DNA of 64,000 nt from Amycolatopsis mediterranei (GTDB taxonomy: Bacteria; Actinomycetota; Actinomycetes; Mycobacteriales; Pseudonocardiaceae), in the NCBI RefSeq assembly GCF_026017845.1, contig NZ_CP100416.1, forward strand, positions 10,510,081 to 10,574,080, written 5' to 3'. The notes under the pieces are model-generated. The model was not told the origin of the DNA, did no database searches, and worked only from the letters and a program-made list of their open reading frames with translations. Within the stretch, counting starts at the first letter, position 1. The number at the start of each line of letters is the position of its first letter. This document shows, piece by piece, positions 8,910-17,502 of the stretch. Position numbers and translations under genes: made by a program.

Positions 8910-9572
8910 ATGGGTGAGGAAGAGACCACGACGGCGCAACCGGTGACCGAAACCAAGCCGTTGAGCGAGCGCGATCTTCGGGTGTCCGACGACGAGCGCG
9001 AGCACGTCGTCGGCGTGCTGCAGAAGGCGATCGGCCGCGGCATGCTCGACCTCGACGAGTTCACCGAGCGCACCGACCGCGCACTGGCGTCGAGGACGCG
9101 CGGCGAGCTGAACGCCGTGCTGGCCGACCTGGCCGGCCTCTACCACCCGGCCGCGGCCCTCGCCGCCGCGCCGGCGTACGCGGCTCCGGCGAGCTACGGC
9201 GGCTATTCGCCGGGGCGGCGCATCGAGCTCAACGCGAAGTATTCGTCGCTGCACCGCGGCGGCCCGTGGGTGGTGCCGTCCGAGCTGGTCGTGCGCAACA
9301 AGTACGGCTCGACGAAGCTCGACTTCACCGAGGCCCAGGTGCAGTCGCCGGTGGTGCACATCGAGCTGGACGCCAAGTGGGGCTCGGTCGAGATCATCAT
9401 CCCGGAGCACGCCGCGGTGGACCTGAACTCGATCAGCGACGTCAAGTTCGGCGCGATGGAGGACAAGACGCGCAGCAACGGCCGGATGGGCAACCCCCGG
9501 TACGTGCTGAGCGGCCGCGTGCACGGCGGATCGCTGGTCATCCGGCACCCGCGGCGCGGCATCTTCGGCTAG
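8910..9572 (+). CDS. DUF1707 domain protein
   Basis: The 220-residue soluble protein has a DUF1707 (SHOCT-like) region at about residues 20-72 (LRVSDDEREHVVGVLQKAIG, then LDLDEFTERTDRAL). An Ala/Tyr linker leads to a C-terminal beta-repeat region (IELNAKYSSLHR, LVVRNKYGSTKLDF, IELDAKWGSVEIII) resembling the LiaF/DUF4097-type beta-helix fold. DUF1707 proteins are widespread in actinobacteria and mostly uncharacterised; some are linked to envelope stress or cell division. ATG 8910 is seven bases after TACCAT, giving a leaderless start; GTG 8904 is an in-frame alternative. It is divergent from the lipoprotein gene. Confidence 0.85.
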   Translation: MGEEETTTAQPVTETKPLSERDLRVSDDEREHVVGVLQKAIGRGMLDLDEFTERTDRALASRTRGELNAVLADLAGLYHPAAALAAAPAYAAPASYGGYSPGRRIELNAKYSSLHRGGPWVVPSELVVRNKYGSTKLDFTEAQVQSPVVHIELDAKWGSVEIIIPEHAAVDLNSISDVKFGAMEDKTRSNGRMGNPRYVLSGRVHGGSLVIRHPRRGIFG

Positions 9573-9600
9573 CCGGGGCCCCTCTGCCCCCGGCGTCAAG

Positions 9601-9637
9601 AAGGCCTCCCCACCCAGGCATCGGGTGGGGAGGCCTT
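9601..9637. terminator. Bidirectional transcription terminator
   Basis: A perfect 15-bp inverted repeat (AAGGCCTCCCCACCC and its complement, 9601-9615 and 9623-9637) with a 7-base loop sits between the convergent DUF1707 and MFS genes. It lacks a long U-tract, which is common for actinobacterial terminators, and is positioned to end transcription from both sides. Confidence 0.85.
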
Positions 9638-9643
9638 CGCTCG

Positions 9644-11077
9644 TCAGGCGGCCAGCGGCCGGATCGACCGCAGGTGCCGGGCGACGAACCAGACGAGGAC
9701 GGCGAAGGCGACGGTGGCGAGCCCGGCGGCGACGTGCAACCCGGCGGGCAGGCCGTAGGAGCGGGCGACGGCGTTGCCGAGCGTGCCGACGGTGGCGAGG
9801 CCGAAGGAGTAGCCGAATTCGTTGACGGTCTGGGCCAGGGAAGCGGCGGCGCCCGCCTTGCGCACCGGAACCGAGCCGACGACGAGGTCAGTGCCCAGCG
9901 CGACCATCGGCCCGACACCCAGCGACGTCACGGCGAACCCGAGAGCCGGCCACACCGGTCCGGCCGCGGGCTCGACGAGGGCGAGGATCGCCATGCCGGC
10001 CGCGGCGAGCGCCACCCCGCCGGCGATCAGCGCGCCGGGCCGGACCCGGCGGGCGAGCACGGGAGCGGCGAGGAAGCTGACGGTCGAACCGGCCATCCCG
10101 GGCAGCAGCCCCAGCGCGGCCCCGACCGGCGACAGGTGCTGCGCGAGCTGGAAGAACTGCGCGACGAACAGCATGGTGGTGCCGCCGAGCATGCTGAACA
10201 GCAGCATCCCGCCGAGGGTGGTGCGGAACGCCTTCGCGGCGAACAGGCTGAAGTCGATGAGCGGGTCGGCGAGAGCGCGCTGCCGCCTGACGAAGACGTA
10301 CCCGATGACCAGGCCGGCCCCGAGGGCGAGCAGCGCGGTGAGGTGGACGCCATCGCGGGCGAGTTCCTTGACGCCGTAGACGGCGGGCAGGATCGCGCCG
10401 AGGGAGAGGGCGACGCTCGGCAGGTCGAGGCGTCCGGCGGTCTCGTCCCGGTACTCCGGCAGCAGCTTCGGGCCGATGACGAGGAGAAGGACCATGGCGG
10501 GGACGCCGAGCAGGAAGACCGAGCCCCACCAGAAGTGTTCGAGCATGAAGCCGCCGACCATCGGCCCGACGATCGCGCCGACGGTGAAGCAGCCGGCCCA
10601 GATCCCGATGGCTTCGGCCCGCTGCCGCGGGTTTTCGAACAGGGTGCCGATGAGCGAGAGGGTCGAGGGACCGAGCGTGGCTCCGGCGATCCCGAGCGCG
10701 GCCCGAGCGGCGATGAGCATGCCGGCACTGGTGGAGAAGGCGGCGAGAACGGAGGCACCCCCGAAGGCGGCGGCGCCGATGAGGAGGAGTTTCCGGCGGC
10801 CGATCCGGTCGCCGAGGGTCCCCATGGTGACCATGAACCCGGCGACCATGAAGCCGTAGGTGTCCATGATCCAGAGCTGTTCGGTGCCATCGGCGTGCAG
10901 GCTGAGGGCGAGTTTCGGCAGGGCGAGCACGAGGACGAAGACGTCGAGCGAGACGAGCAGGGTGGGCAAGGCCAGCACGGCCAGCCCGATCCACTCCCGA
11001 CGCCCGGCCCGGACGGCTCGTGCCTGGGCACCGGCCGCGGCGCCGGCTTCGGCCGGGCCGGAGATGGTGGCGGTCAT
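9644..11077 (-). CDS. DHA2-type MFS drug exporter (EmrB/QacA-like)
   Basis: The 477-residue protein has about 14 membrane segments. MFS motif A appears as GTLGDRIGRRKLLLIG after the second helix, and a motif-C-like stretch in helix 5 (GIAGATLGPSTLSLIG) is characteristic of proton-driven antiporters. The length and helix number fit the DHA2 family, which exports dyes, antiseptics and antibiotics. ATG 11075-11077 is preceded by AGAGGA. No TetR or MarR regulator adjoins it, so its inducer cannot be guessed. It is a single-gene unit bounded by the strong terminator downstream and a ~540-bp spacer upstream. Confidence 0.92.
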   Translation of the reverse strand: MTATISGPAEAGAAAGAQARAVRAGRREWIGLAVLALPTLLVSLDVFVLVLALPKLALSLHADGTEQLWIMDTYGFMVAGFMVTMGTLGDRIGRRKLLLIGAAAFGGASVLAAFSTSAGMLIAARAALGIAGATLGPSTLSLIGTLFENPRQRAEAIGIWAGCFTVGAIVGPMVGGFMLEHFWWGSVFLLGVPAMVLLLVIGPKLLPEYRDETAGRLDLPSVALSLGAILPAVYGVKELARDGVHLTALLALGAGLVIGYVFVRRQRALADPLIDFSLFAAKAFRTTLGGMLLFSMLGGTTMLFVAQFFQLAQHLSPVGAALGLLPGMAGSTVSFLAAPVLARRVRPGALIAGGVALAAAGMAILALVEPAAGPVWPALGFAVTSLGVGPMVALGTDLVVGSVPVRKAGAAASLAQTVNEFGYSFGLATVGTLGNAVARSYGLPAGLHVAAGLATVAFAVLVWFVARHLRSIRPLAA

Positions 11078-11618
11078 GGTGAGGTCCTCTCGACTCGGGT
11101 GCTTCGCTTCTCACCTCTTCGTCGAGCGGCCACGGGCGGGATCGACAACGCCCGGAATCTTTTCTGATCGAACGCGGCGAAGGCCGTCCCGGAGATGTCG
11201 GGACGGCATTCACGAGCTCGAGGCGGGTTGCCCACACCCCTCGATAAATGTGGACAACCACGCTGTTCCAGAGTCGCACAAGTCAGCACTGTCGGTGATA
11301 ACCGATAGACTGAAAGTGGGGGGATCCCCCGCGGGCGGCGGCATGATTCGCGCTGGGGCGAAACGAACGGGCCGGGCGATATGGCAGGTCGGCGCCGGGT
11401 TCGGCGGTCAAGCGAGGTCGGCTCGCCAAGGCGGTCGGGCCATGGCGAGCCGGGCGAAAGTGAAGTCGGCGGAACAGGCCGACCCGAACCCAGGCGCATC
11501 GACTCGGAGCGACCCGGGCCCAGGGGCAAGCACGGCCAAAACGGGCACCGTCAAGCGGAGCTCAGCGGCCCGCGCGTCGGTCCGGCCGGGCCCGCACCCG
11601 GCCTACGGTGGCGATTCT
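11078..11618. other. Intergenic stretch with a promoter-like segment
   Basis: This is 541 bp between the MFS start and the Enzyme I stop. It must hold the minus-strand MFS promoter near 11080-11200. On the plus strand, an inverted repeat TCGGT-GATA-ACCGA (11292-11305) overlaps a possible -10 (TAGACT, 11306-11311). It is followed by the palindrome GGGGGATCCCCC (11319-11330) and a weak open frame beginning at 11343. No known riboswitch or RNA gene was recognised. Confidence 0.5.
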
Positions 11619-11645
11619 TCAGGGGCGCGCCGCGGCGCGGGCTGA
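11343..11645 (+). CDS. Doubtful small basic protein
   Basis: This 100-residue frame starts at ATG 11343, 32 bases after a possible -10 (TAGACT). It is basic and low in complexity (Arg/Lys/Gly/Ala/Ser-rich, with PGAST repeated in NPGASTRSDPGPGASTAK). No family was recognised, and third-position GC is only moderately high. Its last 27 bases overlap the 3' end of the convergent Enzyme I gene. It could be a small nucleoid-type basic protein or a chance frame; I lean toward chance, but the promoter-like sequence in front makes it worth recording. Confidence 0.22.
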   Translation: MIRAGAKRTGRAIWQVGAGFGGQARSARQGGRAMASRAKVKSAEQADPNPGASTRSDPGPGASTAKTGTVKRSSAARASVRPGPHPAYGGDSSGARRGAG

Positions 11646-13325
11646 TGCCGGGTCCGTTGTGGCCAAGGTTGCTTCCGCCAAGGCTTCGCACTCCGCGAGG
11701 GTTGCCGCCGCCAGGCTTGCTCCCACCGCGCGGACTGCCGGGGCGTTCATCGACAAGCTGGTCAGGCCCAGGCCCGCCAGGACCAGGGCCAACCGCGGGT
11801 CGGCTGCCGCTTCGCCGCAGACGCCGGCCGGCTTGCCGGTGGCCTTGGCCGCGTCGCCGATCAGCTTCAGCAGGCGCAAGAGGGCCGGCTGCCACGGGTC
11901 GTTGAGCTTGGCCACCGCGCCCAGCTGGCGGTCCGCCGCGAACGTGTACTGGGCCAGGTCGTTCGTGCCCACCGAGACGAAGTCCACCGCTTCCAGGATC
12001 TCGCGGGCGCTCAGCGCCGCCGCCGGGATCTCGATCATCACGCCCGCCCGGGCGATGCCCGCCGCCCGCACCCGGGACGCGAACCAGGCCGCTTCCTCGA
12101 CCGTGGCCACCATCGGGGCCATCACCGACACCTCGGCGCCGGAATCTTCGGCCGCGCCCGCGATGGCCTCGAGCTGGCGGTCCAGCACCTCGGGGCGGTC
12201 GAACGCCACGCGCAGGCCGCGGACGCCCAGCGCCGGGTTCGGCTCGGCTTCCGGGGACAGGAACGCCAGAGGCTTGTCGGCGCCCGCGTCGAGGGTCCGC
12301 ACGATCACCGGCTTGCCGCGGAACGGCGAAAGCACCGCCGTGTACGCCGCGCGCTGGTCGGCGACCGATGGCTCGTCCGAGGCGTCGAGGTAGCAGAACT
12401 CCGTGCGGAACAGGCCGACCCCTTCGGCGCCCGCGTCGGCGGCGGCCTGGGCGTCGGCCGGGGAGCCGACGTTGCCGTAGACCTTCACGCGGTGGCCGTC
12501 GGCCGTTGCGCCCGTGCCGTTCCACTCGGCGAGCTGGGCCACCGTCGCCGTGACGACCGGGGCCGACGGGTCCGCGATCTCGACCGTGCCCGTGTCGCCG
12601 TCGACCGCAAGCGCTTGCGCGTCCAGCGCGAGCAGCCCGCGCACCGCGACAACGGCCGGGATGCCCAGCGCCCGCGCCAGGATCGCGGTGTGGCTGGTGG
12701 GGCCGCCCTCTTCGGTGACCAGGGCGAGGACCTTCGCCGGGTCGAGGCCGGCGGTGTCGGCCGGGGCCAGGTCGCGGGCGACCAGGACGCTCGGCGCCGC
12801 CAGCTCGGGCACCCCCGGCGGCGCGATGCCGAGCAGCTCGGCGATCAGCCGGTCGCGCACGTCGCGGACGTCGCGGACGCGCTCGGCCATGTACCCGCCG
12901 GCCGCGGCCAGCGCTTCGGCGAAGCCTTCGGCGGCTTGGTAGACAGCGCGCCCGGCGGGCAAGCCCTGCGTCTTGACCAGCGTTTCGGCCTGGGCGGTGA
13001 GCGCCGGGTCGGCCGCCATCGCCGCGGTGGTGATGAGAATGGTCGCGGCCTCGCCGGTGGCGGTCTCGGCCTGCTTCTCCAGCCGGCCGGCGACGATCGC
13101 GGCCGCGGGAGCGATCCGGGCGGCCTCGGCGGCCGGGTCGGCCGGGGTGGGGGTCGCGGCGGGCTCGCCGAGCGGCTCCGCGACCCGGACGACGGGACCA
13201 CTCGCCCGGCCGGGGCTGACGGCGACCCCGGTCAGGGACCCCGCGGAGGCGGCATCGACAGCCGACACACTCTTTCCCGCGGAGGCGGCATCGGACCCGG
13301 CGGAGGCGGCATCAAACTCAGGCAT
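11619..13325 (-). CDS. ptsP: Phosphoenolpyruvate-protein phosphotransferase (PTS Enzyme I)
   Basis: Enzyme I takes phosphate from PEP and passes it to HPr, the first step of sugar uptake by the phosphotransferase system. The 568-residue cytosolic protein shows the swivel-domain active-site His in GGPTSHTAIL (H212), the PEP-binding barrel signature VGLFRTEFCYL, and VDFVSVGTNDLAQYTFAADR near the C-terminus. Before the usual N-terminus (LTGVAVSPG) lies an unusual extension containing three DAASAG units. ATG 13325 overlaps the stop of the upstream ParB-like gene by eight bases and lies inside a DasR operator. A GTG inside the extension (VSAVDA) is an alternative start. The function is certain; the exact start is not. 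Confidence 0.94.
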   Translation of the reverse strand: MPEFDAASAGSDAASAGKSVSAVDAASAGSLTGVAVSPGRASGPVVRVAEPLGEPAATPTPADPAAEAARIAPAAAIVAGRLEKQAETATGEAATILITTAAMAADPALTAQAETLVKTQGLPAGRAVYQAAEGFAEALAAAGGYMAERVRDVRDVRDRLIAELLGIAPPGVPELAAPSVLVARDLAPADTAGLDPAKVLALVTEEGGPTSHTAILARALGIPAVVAVRGLLALDAQALAVDGDTGTVEIADPSAPVVTATVAQLAEWNGTGATADGHRVKVYGNVGSPADAQAAADAGAEGVGLFRTEFCYLDASDEPSVADQRAAYTAVLSPFRGKPVIVRTLDAGADKPLAFLSPEAEPNPALGVRGLRVAFDRPEVLDRQLEAIAGAAEDSGAEVSVMAPMVATVEEAAWFASRVRAAGIARAGVMIEIPAAALSAREILEAVDFVSVGTNDLAQYTFAADRQLGAVAKLNDPWQPALLRLLKLIGDAAKATGKPAGVCGEAAADPRLALVLAGLGLTSLSMNAPAVRAVGASLAAATLAECEALAEATLATTDPASARAAARP

Positions 13326-14055
13326 GGTCTAGACCATAGCTCAGGTAGGCCTGGATATCTCGTGGTGGCGGGCACAAACCGCGCTGCCGTACCTGGTCGA
13401 GCACCGGCTGGACCTCCTCGCGCCACCAGGAGTCGGCCAATTCGTCGCGGCTGCGCACGGGCCGTCCGGCCAGCATACGGCGGAAACCCCAGGCCTCGGC
13501 CGAGTCGGCGAGCCGGAACCAGTCGGCCGGGTCGTCGAGCCACAGCCCGAGGCGGACGTCGTCCGGCAGCGGTACGCGCTCGAGGAACATGCGCTCGGCG
13601 GTCTTCGACGGCAGGTCGGCGAGCGTCAGGCAACGCAGCGCACAGGCGACCGTGCCGATCCACCGGACCCGCGCGCGGATGGTCCGGACGCCGCGCGCCC
13701 GGGCGATGCCGACGCGGTGGTGGCCGTCCTCGACGAAGAACATGTCGGACAGGCGCACGAGCCGCACCGGCGGCAAGTCCGCCGACGTCCGCGTCAGGTG
13801 CTCCCAGCGGTCGCGCAGGGCACGGTTGCGTGGCCGGAACTCGCGGTCGAAGTCCCCGGCGCGCGCGACCGTGCCGACGACCCCCTCCAGCGGCACGTCG
13901 TAGACGCCTTCGTCGAGCTCGGTCTGCTTGCCGAGCGCCTTGAGGGTTTCGTCGAGCGGCATGATCGCGAGCCGGTCGGGACGGCGTGCGTCCGCGATCG
14001 CCCGCAGCTGAGCCGCGTAGCCACGCCACCAGGCCGAGTCGAACGAGTCGCCCAT
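13318..14055 (-). CDS. ParB/Srx-fold domain protein
   Basis: The 245-residue protein contains a ParB-like nucleotide-binding core, VRLVRLSDMFFVEDGHHRVG, where the GHHR motif corresponds to the GERR/GHHR box of ParB-type CTPase or nuclease domains. It is not the chromosome-partitioning ParB, which would be longer with a helix-turn-helix; proteins of this kind are annotated as ParB-like in actinobacteria and have no settled role. ATG 14055 is chosen because the longer frame upstream runs into the ribokinase end. Its last eight bases overlap the Enzyme I gene and its last codons form part of the DasR operator. The DNA-related function is inferred only. Confidence 0.75.
   Translation of the reverse strand: MGDSFDSAWWRGYAAQLRAIADARRPDRLAIMPLDETLKALGKQTELDEGVYDVPLEGVVGTVARAGDFDREFRPRNRALRDRWEHLTRTSADLPPVRLVRLSDMFFVEDGHHRVGIARARGVRTIRARVRWIGTVACALRCLTLADLPSKTAERMFLERVPLPDDVRLGLWLDDPADWFRLADSAEAWGFRRMLAGRPVRSRDELADSWWREEVQPVLDQVRQRGLCPPPRDIQAYLSYGLDHA
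13323..13338. promoter_or_regulatory. DasR-responsive element (dre)
   Basis: The perfect 12-bp palindrome TGGTCTAGACCA occupies 13325-13336, extended to 14 bp (ATGGTCTAGACCAT). This is the core of the dre bound by the GntR-family regulator DasR, which represses pts and chitin/N-acetylglucosamine genes in Streptomyces. Its placement over the Enzyme I start codon and the last codons of the upstream gene fits repression of ptsP by DasR, released by aminosugar phosphates. No dasR gene is in the window. Confidence 0.85.
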
Positions 14056-14083
14056 GTGACTTGCAACACGGCGACGCGGGTGA

Positions 14084-14953
14084 TCATTCCCCCAGGTCGG
14101 CGGCGGTGGGGTAGGACGGCTGCGCGCCATGCCGGGTCACGCTGAACGCCGCGACGCGCACGGCTCGCTTCGCCGCGGAGACCAGGTCGGCACCGTCGGC
14201 GAGCGACGCGGCGAGCGCGCCGGCGAAGGCGTCCCCGGCTCCGGTGGTGTCCACGGCCTCGACCTTCGGCGACTCCACGCGGCTCACCGACCCGGCTTCG
14301 ACGACGACGGCGCCGGCCGCGCCGAGCGTGACGACGGCCGCGCGCGGCCCGAGGTCGAGCAGCTTCCGGAAATCCGCGCCGGGTCCGGTGAGCCAGGCGG
14401 CCTCGTGCTCGTTGACCAGCAGGACGTCGAGCCTGGCCAGCGTCTCCGGGGAGAGCTTCGCCGCCGGCGACAGGTTCAGCAGCACCCGCACGCCCTTTTC
14501 GGCGGCCCGCGCGACGGCGTGCTCGACGGTCGGCAGCGGCACCTCCAGGGAGACGACCATGATCTCCACCCCGTCGAAAACGGCGTCGACATCGGCGGGC
14601 TCCAGGCTGGAGTTGGCGCCGGGGGAGACGAGGATCGAGTTCTCGCCGTCCGGGGTGACGGTGATGTAGGCGATGCCGGTCGGCCGTTCGCTGGTGCGCA
14701 CGAGCCCGGTGTCGACGCCGGCGGCGCGGAGCGAATCGAGCAGCAGCCTGCCGTAGGGATCGTCGCCGACGGCCCCGAGCAGCGCGACGTCCGCGCCGAG
14801 CCGGCCCGCCGCGACCGCCGTGTTGGCGCCCTTGCCGCCCGGCGAGAGCACGGTGTCGCCGGCCAGCACCGTCTCCCCACCGCCCGGCCGCCGATCCACC
14901 GCGACGACGAGGTCGGCATTGGCGGATCCCACAACGAGGACGTCGGAGTTCAT
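14084..14953 (-). CDS. rbsK: Ribokinase (PfkB family)
   Basis: The 289-residue cytosolic kinase phosphorylates ribose to ribose 5-phosphate with ATP. The N-terminal PfkB signature region GGKGANTAVAAGRLGA and the C-terminal signature DTTGAGDAFAGAL, with the catalytic Asp in GAGD, are both present. NEHEA is also typical of ribokinase. ATG 14951-14953 lies six bases after CACAGT, consistent with a leaderless start. The downstream ParB-like gene begins 28 bases after the stop, so ribokinase, ParB-like protein and Enzyme I may share a transcript. No ribose ABC transporter adjoins it, so a related sugar or nucleoside-derived substrate is possible. Confidence 0.9.
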   Translation of the reverse strand: MNSDVLVVGSANADLVVAVDRRPGGGETVLAGDTVLSPGGKGANTAVAAGRLGADVALLGAVGDDPYGRLLLDSLRAAGVDTGLVRTSERPTGIAYITVTPDGENSILVSPGANSSLEPADVDAVFDGVEIMVVSLEVPLPTVEHAVARAAEKGVRVLLNLSPAAKLSPETLARLDVLLVNEHEAAWLTGPGADFRKLLDLGPRAAVVTLGAAGAVVVEAGSVSRVESPKVEAVDTTGAGDAFAGALAASLADGADLVSAAKRAVRVAAFSVTRHGAQPSYPTAADLGE

Positions 14954-15253
14954 ACCCGCACTGTGCCAGAAACCGGTCCGGACCAGGTCAGCCCCGGCAA
15001 GCAAGGGGAAAGTGAAGGTTTTTGTAACTTATCCGGGGCTGAGTGCGACAATCATGCGAGCAGCGGAAGCCTGTCACTCGATCGGGGGATGCCTGTCCCC
15101 CGGCCGTCACTTCGTGGCCCCGGTCCCGCTCTCCTGGTGCGTCATCGCGGAGACGTGGTGACGTTGCCCCAACCGGCGCGAGCCGGGCAGGGCATCGGGT
15201 CGCCGGCGCCGATCACGTAGCCCCCCGAGTGATCGGCGTCGGCGGCGCCCCCG
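14954..15253. other. Spacer with possible plus-strand small transcript
   Basis: This 300-bp gap lies between the start of the ribokinase gene and the stop of the 363-residue membrane protein gene. On the plus strand it has a promoter-like pair TTGTAA (about 15022) and GACAAT (about 15046) with 19-bp spacing. A 35-codon frame follows (15054-15161), then a hairpin with 7-bp arms CGGGGGA/TCCCCCG (15083-15089, 15096-15102). The peptide has three cysteines and no recognised family. It could be a small protein, a leader RNA or chance. Confidence 0.35.
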
Positions 15254-16345
15254 TCACCCCCGGCCGAGCGCCAGGGGCACTCCGGCAGGCAAGACGCTCC
15301 GGATGTGCGTTTCGAACTGCCTCACCGCCGTCGCGCTCAGTGTGCGCGGCATCCGGTACCAGCCGTCGCCCAGCCGCAGGGGCTCGAGGTCCGGACGGTC
15401 GAGCGGGAAGCCGTCGGCGGCGGGCCGGAACTCGAGGTGACCGGACGGCAGCCTCAGCTCCGCGAGCTCCGCCCAGGAGATCGTGAACTTCCGGTAGTAC
15501 GTCGTCCACCGGAGGCCGGCGGCCGAAAGCTCCAGCAGGACCCGCGCCTTCCGGGCGCGGCTCTGTTGTTCGAGGACCGCCACCCAGGACATGCCGGCGA
15601 AGACGGCGATGAACACGACGAGGCACGCGGTGCGGATCCCGTTCCGCGGGCCGAACTCGATCACCGCGCCGAGCCCCACCTCGATCATGAGGGCGAAGAA
15701 CCGCAGCCAGCGCAGCAGCACCCGGTTCCAGCCGTTGACGTGGATCGTGACGGAACCGGACGGCTCGACCGGCGGCGGCACCCACTCCGGCACCGTCGGC
15801 CGAACCGGCGGCGGTGGCGCGGGAGCCTGGGTGTCGGGGACCCGTTCGGGCGTGACGCCGACGTGCTTGGCCAGCAGCTCCCGCACGCGCGGGACTTCAG
15901 TCTCGTACAGCTCGAGCCCGGCCACCAGGAAGCCGCCGTCGCCGATGCGGACGAGGCTCCGGCTGCGGCTTTCGAACCGGTCGTCCGCCGGGCTGAGCAC
16001 GACCTGGTGACGGGCGCCCTTCTGGGTGCCCTTGACGACCGAAGCCGCCCGGAGTTCATCCCATCGCAGTGCCCACGCGACTCCGCCGATCACCCGGGAG
16101 ATCCCGGCGGGCTCGATGACGAGCTCGTTCCGGACCGGCTTCTTCAGCGACCGGAAGACCAGGTTCAGCCCCAGCAGTCCGAAGCTTCCGCCGAAGACCC
16201 ACCCGGGCACGCGAGGACCCTGTGGCGTGGCCGCCAAGGCCATCCAGAAGAATCCGCCGGCCACGCACAGGAGCACGCCGGCCAGGATCCAGTGCGGCCC
16301 ATCCGTCCGCGAAACGACGAGTCGATCACCCTGCGGCCCGGTCAC
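15254..16345 (-). CDS. Membrane protein with paired hydrophobic segments, PH-like regions
   Basis: The 363-residue protein has two N-terminal membrane segments (WILAGVLLCVAGGFFWMALA and WVFGGSFGLLGLNLVF). A soluble beta-rich region follows (ELVIEPAGISRVIGGVAWAL, then VVLSPADDRF), then a Pro-rich linker, a second hydrophobic pair (~residues 240-285) and a second similar soluble region. The repeated layout suggests two bacterial PH-like domains facing the cytoplasm, an inference from pattern only. GTG 16345 is supported by its four-base overlap with the stop of the WXG-type gene, so it closes the minus-strand T7SS-linked operon. It may anchor or hold the WXG protein at the membrane. Confidence 0.75.
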   Translation of the reverse strand: MTGPQGDRLVVSRTDGPHWILAGVLLCVAGGFFWMALAATPQGPRVPGWVFGGSFGLLGLNLVFRSLKKPVRNELVIEPAGISRVIGGVAWALRWDELRAASVVKGTQKGARHQVVLSPADDRFESRSRSLVRIGDGGFLVAGLELYETEVPRVRELLAKHVGVTPERVPDTQAPAPPPPVRPTVPEWVPPPVEPSGSVTIHVNGWNRVLLRWLRFFALMIEVGLGAVIEFGPRNGIRTACLVVFIAVFAGMSWVAVLEQQSRARKARVLLELSAAGLRWTTYYRKFTISWAELAELRLPSGHLEFRPAADGFPLDRPDLEPLRLGDGWYRMPRTLSATAVRQFETHIRSVLPAGVPLALGRG

Positions 16346-17499
16346 TCGATCGACCCCGAAATCCGCTGCGTGCCCGGCTGTTCGAAGACTGGGGACCGGC
16401 CGGTGGTCTCCTTCTCCGGGGCATCGTCGTCGTCCCCGCCCGCCCAGTCGTCGAGCCCTTCGGCCTTCTTCTTCCGGGACTCCTTGCGCCATTCCTTCTT
16501 GGCGTCGTCCCAGACCTCCTTGCCGAAGTTCTCCCCGAACTTCTCGCCGAACTCCTTCCGGACGTCGCTGCGGAACTCCTTGCCGACGTTCTCGAGGTTC
16601 TCCCCGAGCGGCTTGTCCGAGGAGACGATCTCCTTCCACCGCTTCCGGTCAGGCCGTTCATCTTTGACCTTTTCGAGGAACGTCCGGGTGTCGCGCGGTT
16701 CGTCCTTGATCAGCTTGCCGACCTTCTTGAGCGGGCCGGGCAAGCTCTCCGCGCCGCGCTTCAGGGCACCCTTGACCCGCCGGAAGATGTCGCTGATGCG
16801 GTGGAACAGCTCCTGCGCCTTCTTGAAGGCCTTCAGCAGCTTCTTGATCCACTCCATGCACTTGCTGCCGGTCTTGACGGCTTCCGCGGTGCCCTCGGTG
16901 GCCATGCCCACCGGCAGGGCCGGGCCCGGGAACCGGCAGGCGATGCTGATGAGCTTGCCGACGCAATCGGAAATCAGGTCGCGCACGATCGAGCGCACGA
17001 CGCTCAGGATCGTCTTGCAGATGTCGACCAGCTTCGCGATCGCGTTGGCGCCGGTCGCGACCCCCGCGTACGTCGCCGCGCGATCTTCGGCGAAGGCACG
17101 GTAGGCGTCGGCCGAGGCGCCTTCCCAGGCGGCGCTGTCCTTCTTGACGGTGTCCTGGAGGTCGGTGCTGATCTTCTCCAGTTCCTTGCCGACGTTCTCC
17201 CAGGTCCCGACCATGTTCTCCAGGGCGGTCTGGTCACCCGTGAGCCAGTCGAGCGGCTCACGCAGCCACGGGAAGAACTCCATCGCCCAGCCGACGGCGG
17301 CCGAAGCGAGTGTCCCGATCGGATCCGCCACGAGTTCCGCGATGTCGCCGGCACCGAACGCGGCGTCAACCAGGCCTTCGGTCCAGTTGCCGTCGGCAAC
17401 GGCGGCGCCCGCGTCCAGGAAGTCCTGGACGAGGCCGGCACCCTCCCAAACCTTGCGGTCGTCCGCTGCGTCCGTCTTGATCAGCGAGTTTTCGGCCAA
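16342..17499 (-). CDS. WXG-type T7SS-associated protein, 385 residues
   Basis: This protein has a helical N-terminal region with membrane-compatible patches, then a WxG hairpin in SAAWEGASADAYRAFAEDRA (about residues 122-142), the signature of WXG100/LXG-type substrates of type VII secretion. The C-terminal ~150 residues are highly charged (Lys/Arg/Glu runs such as KKEWRKESRKKKAEG and an acidic DDDD stretch) with no toxin motif I can recognise. The order YbaB, EspC-like, this protein, membrane protein resembles the first genes of the toxin locus at 30.6 kb. It may be a non-toxic substrate or scaffold. Three bases separate it from the upstream EspC-like gene. Confidence 0.72.
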   Translation of the reverse strand: MAENSLIKTDAADDRKVWEGAGLVQDFLDAGAAVADGNWTEGLVDAAFGAGDIAELVADPIGTLASAAVGWAMEFFPWLREPLDWLTGDQTALENMVGTWENVGKELEKISTDLQDTVKKDSAAWEGASADAYRAFAEDRAATYAGVATGANAIAKLVDICKTILSVVRSIVRDLISDCVGKLISIACRFPGPALPVGMATEGTAEAVKTGSKCMEWIKKLLKAFKKAQELFHRISDIFRRVKGALKRGAESLPGPLKKVGKLIKDEPRDTRTFLEKVKDERPDRKRWKEIVSSDKPLGENLENVGKEFRSDVRKEFGEKFGENFGKEVWDDAKKEWRKESRKKKAEGLDDWAGGDDDDAPEKETTGRSPVFEQPGTQRISGSIE

Positions 17500-17502
17500 G
17501 GC

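Noticed and set aside
11074..11529. Minus-strand frame in the spacer before the MFS gene
   Set aside because: No ribosome-binding site or known motif, and composition like translated non-coding DNA. It would overlap the MFS start.
13318..14055. Chromosome-partitioning parB
   Set aside because: It lacks the ParB helix-turn-helix and dimer domain and is far from the parAB position expected beyond the right edge.
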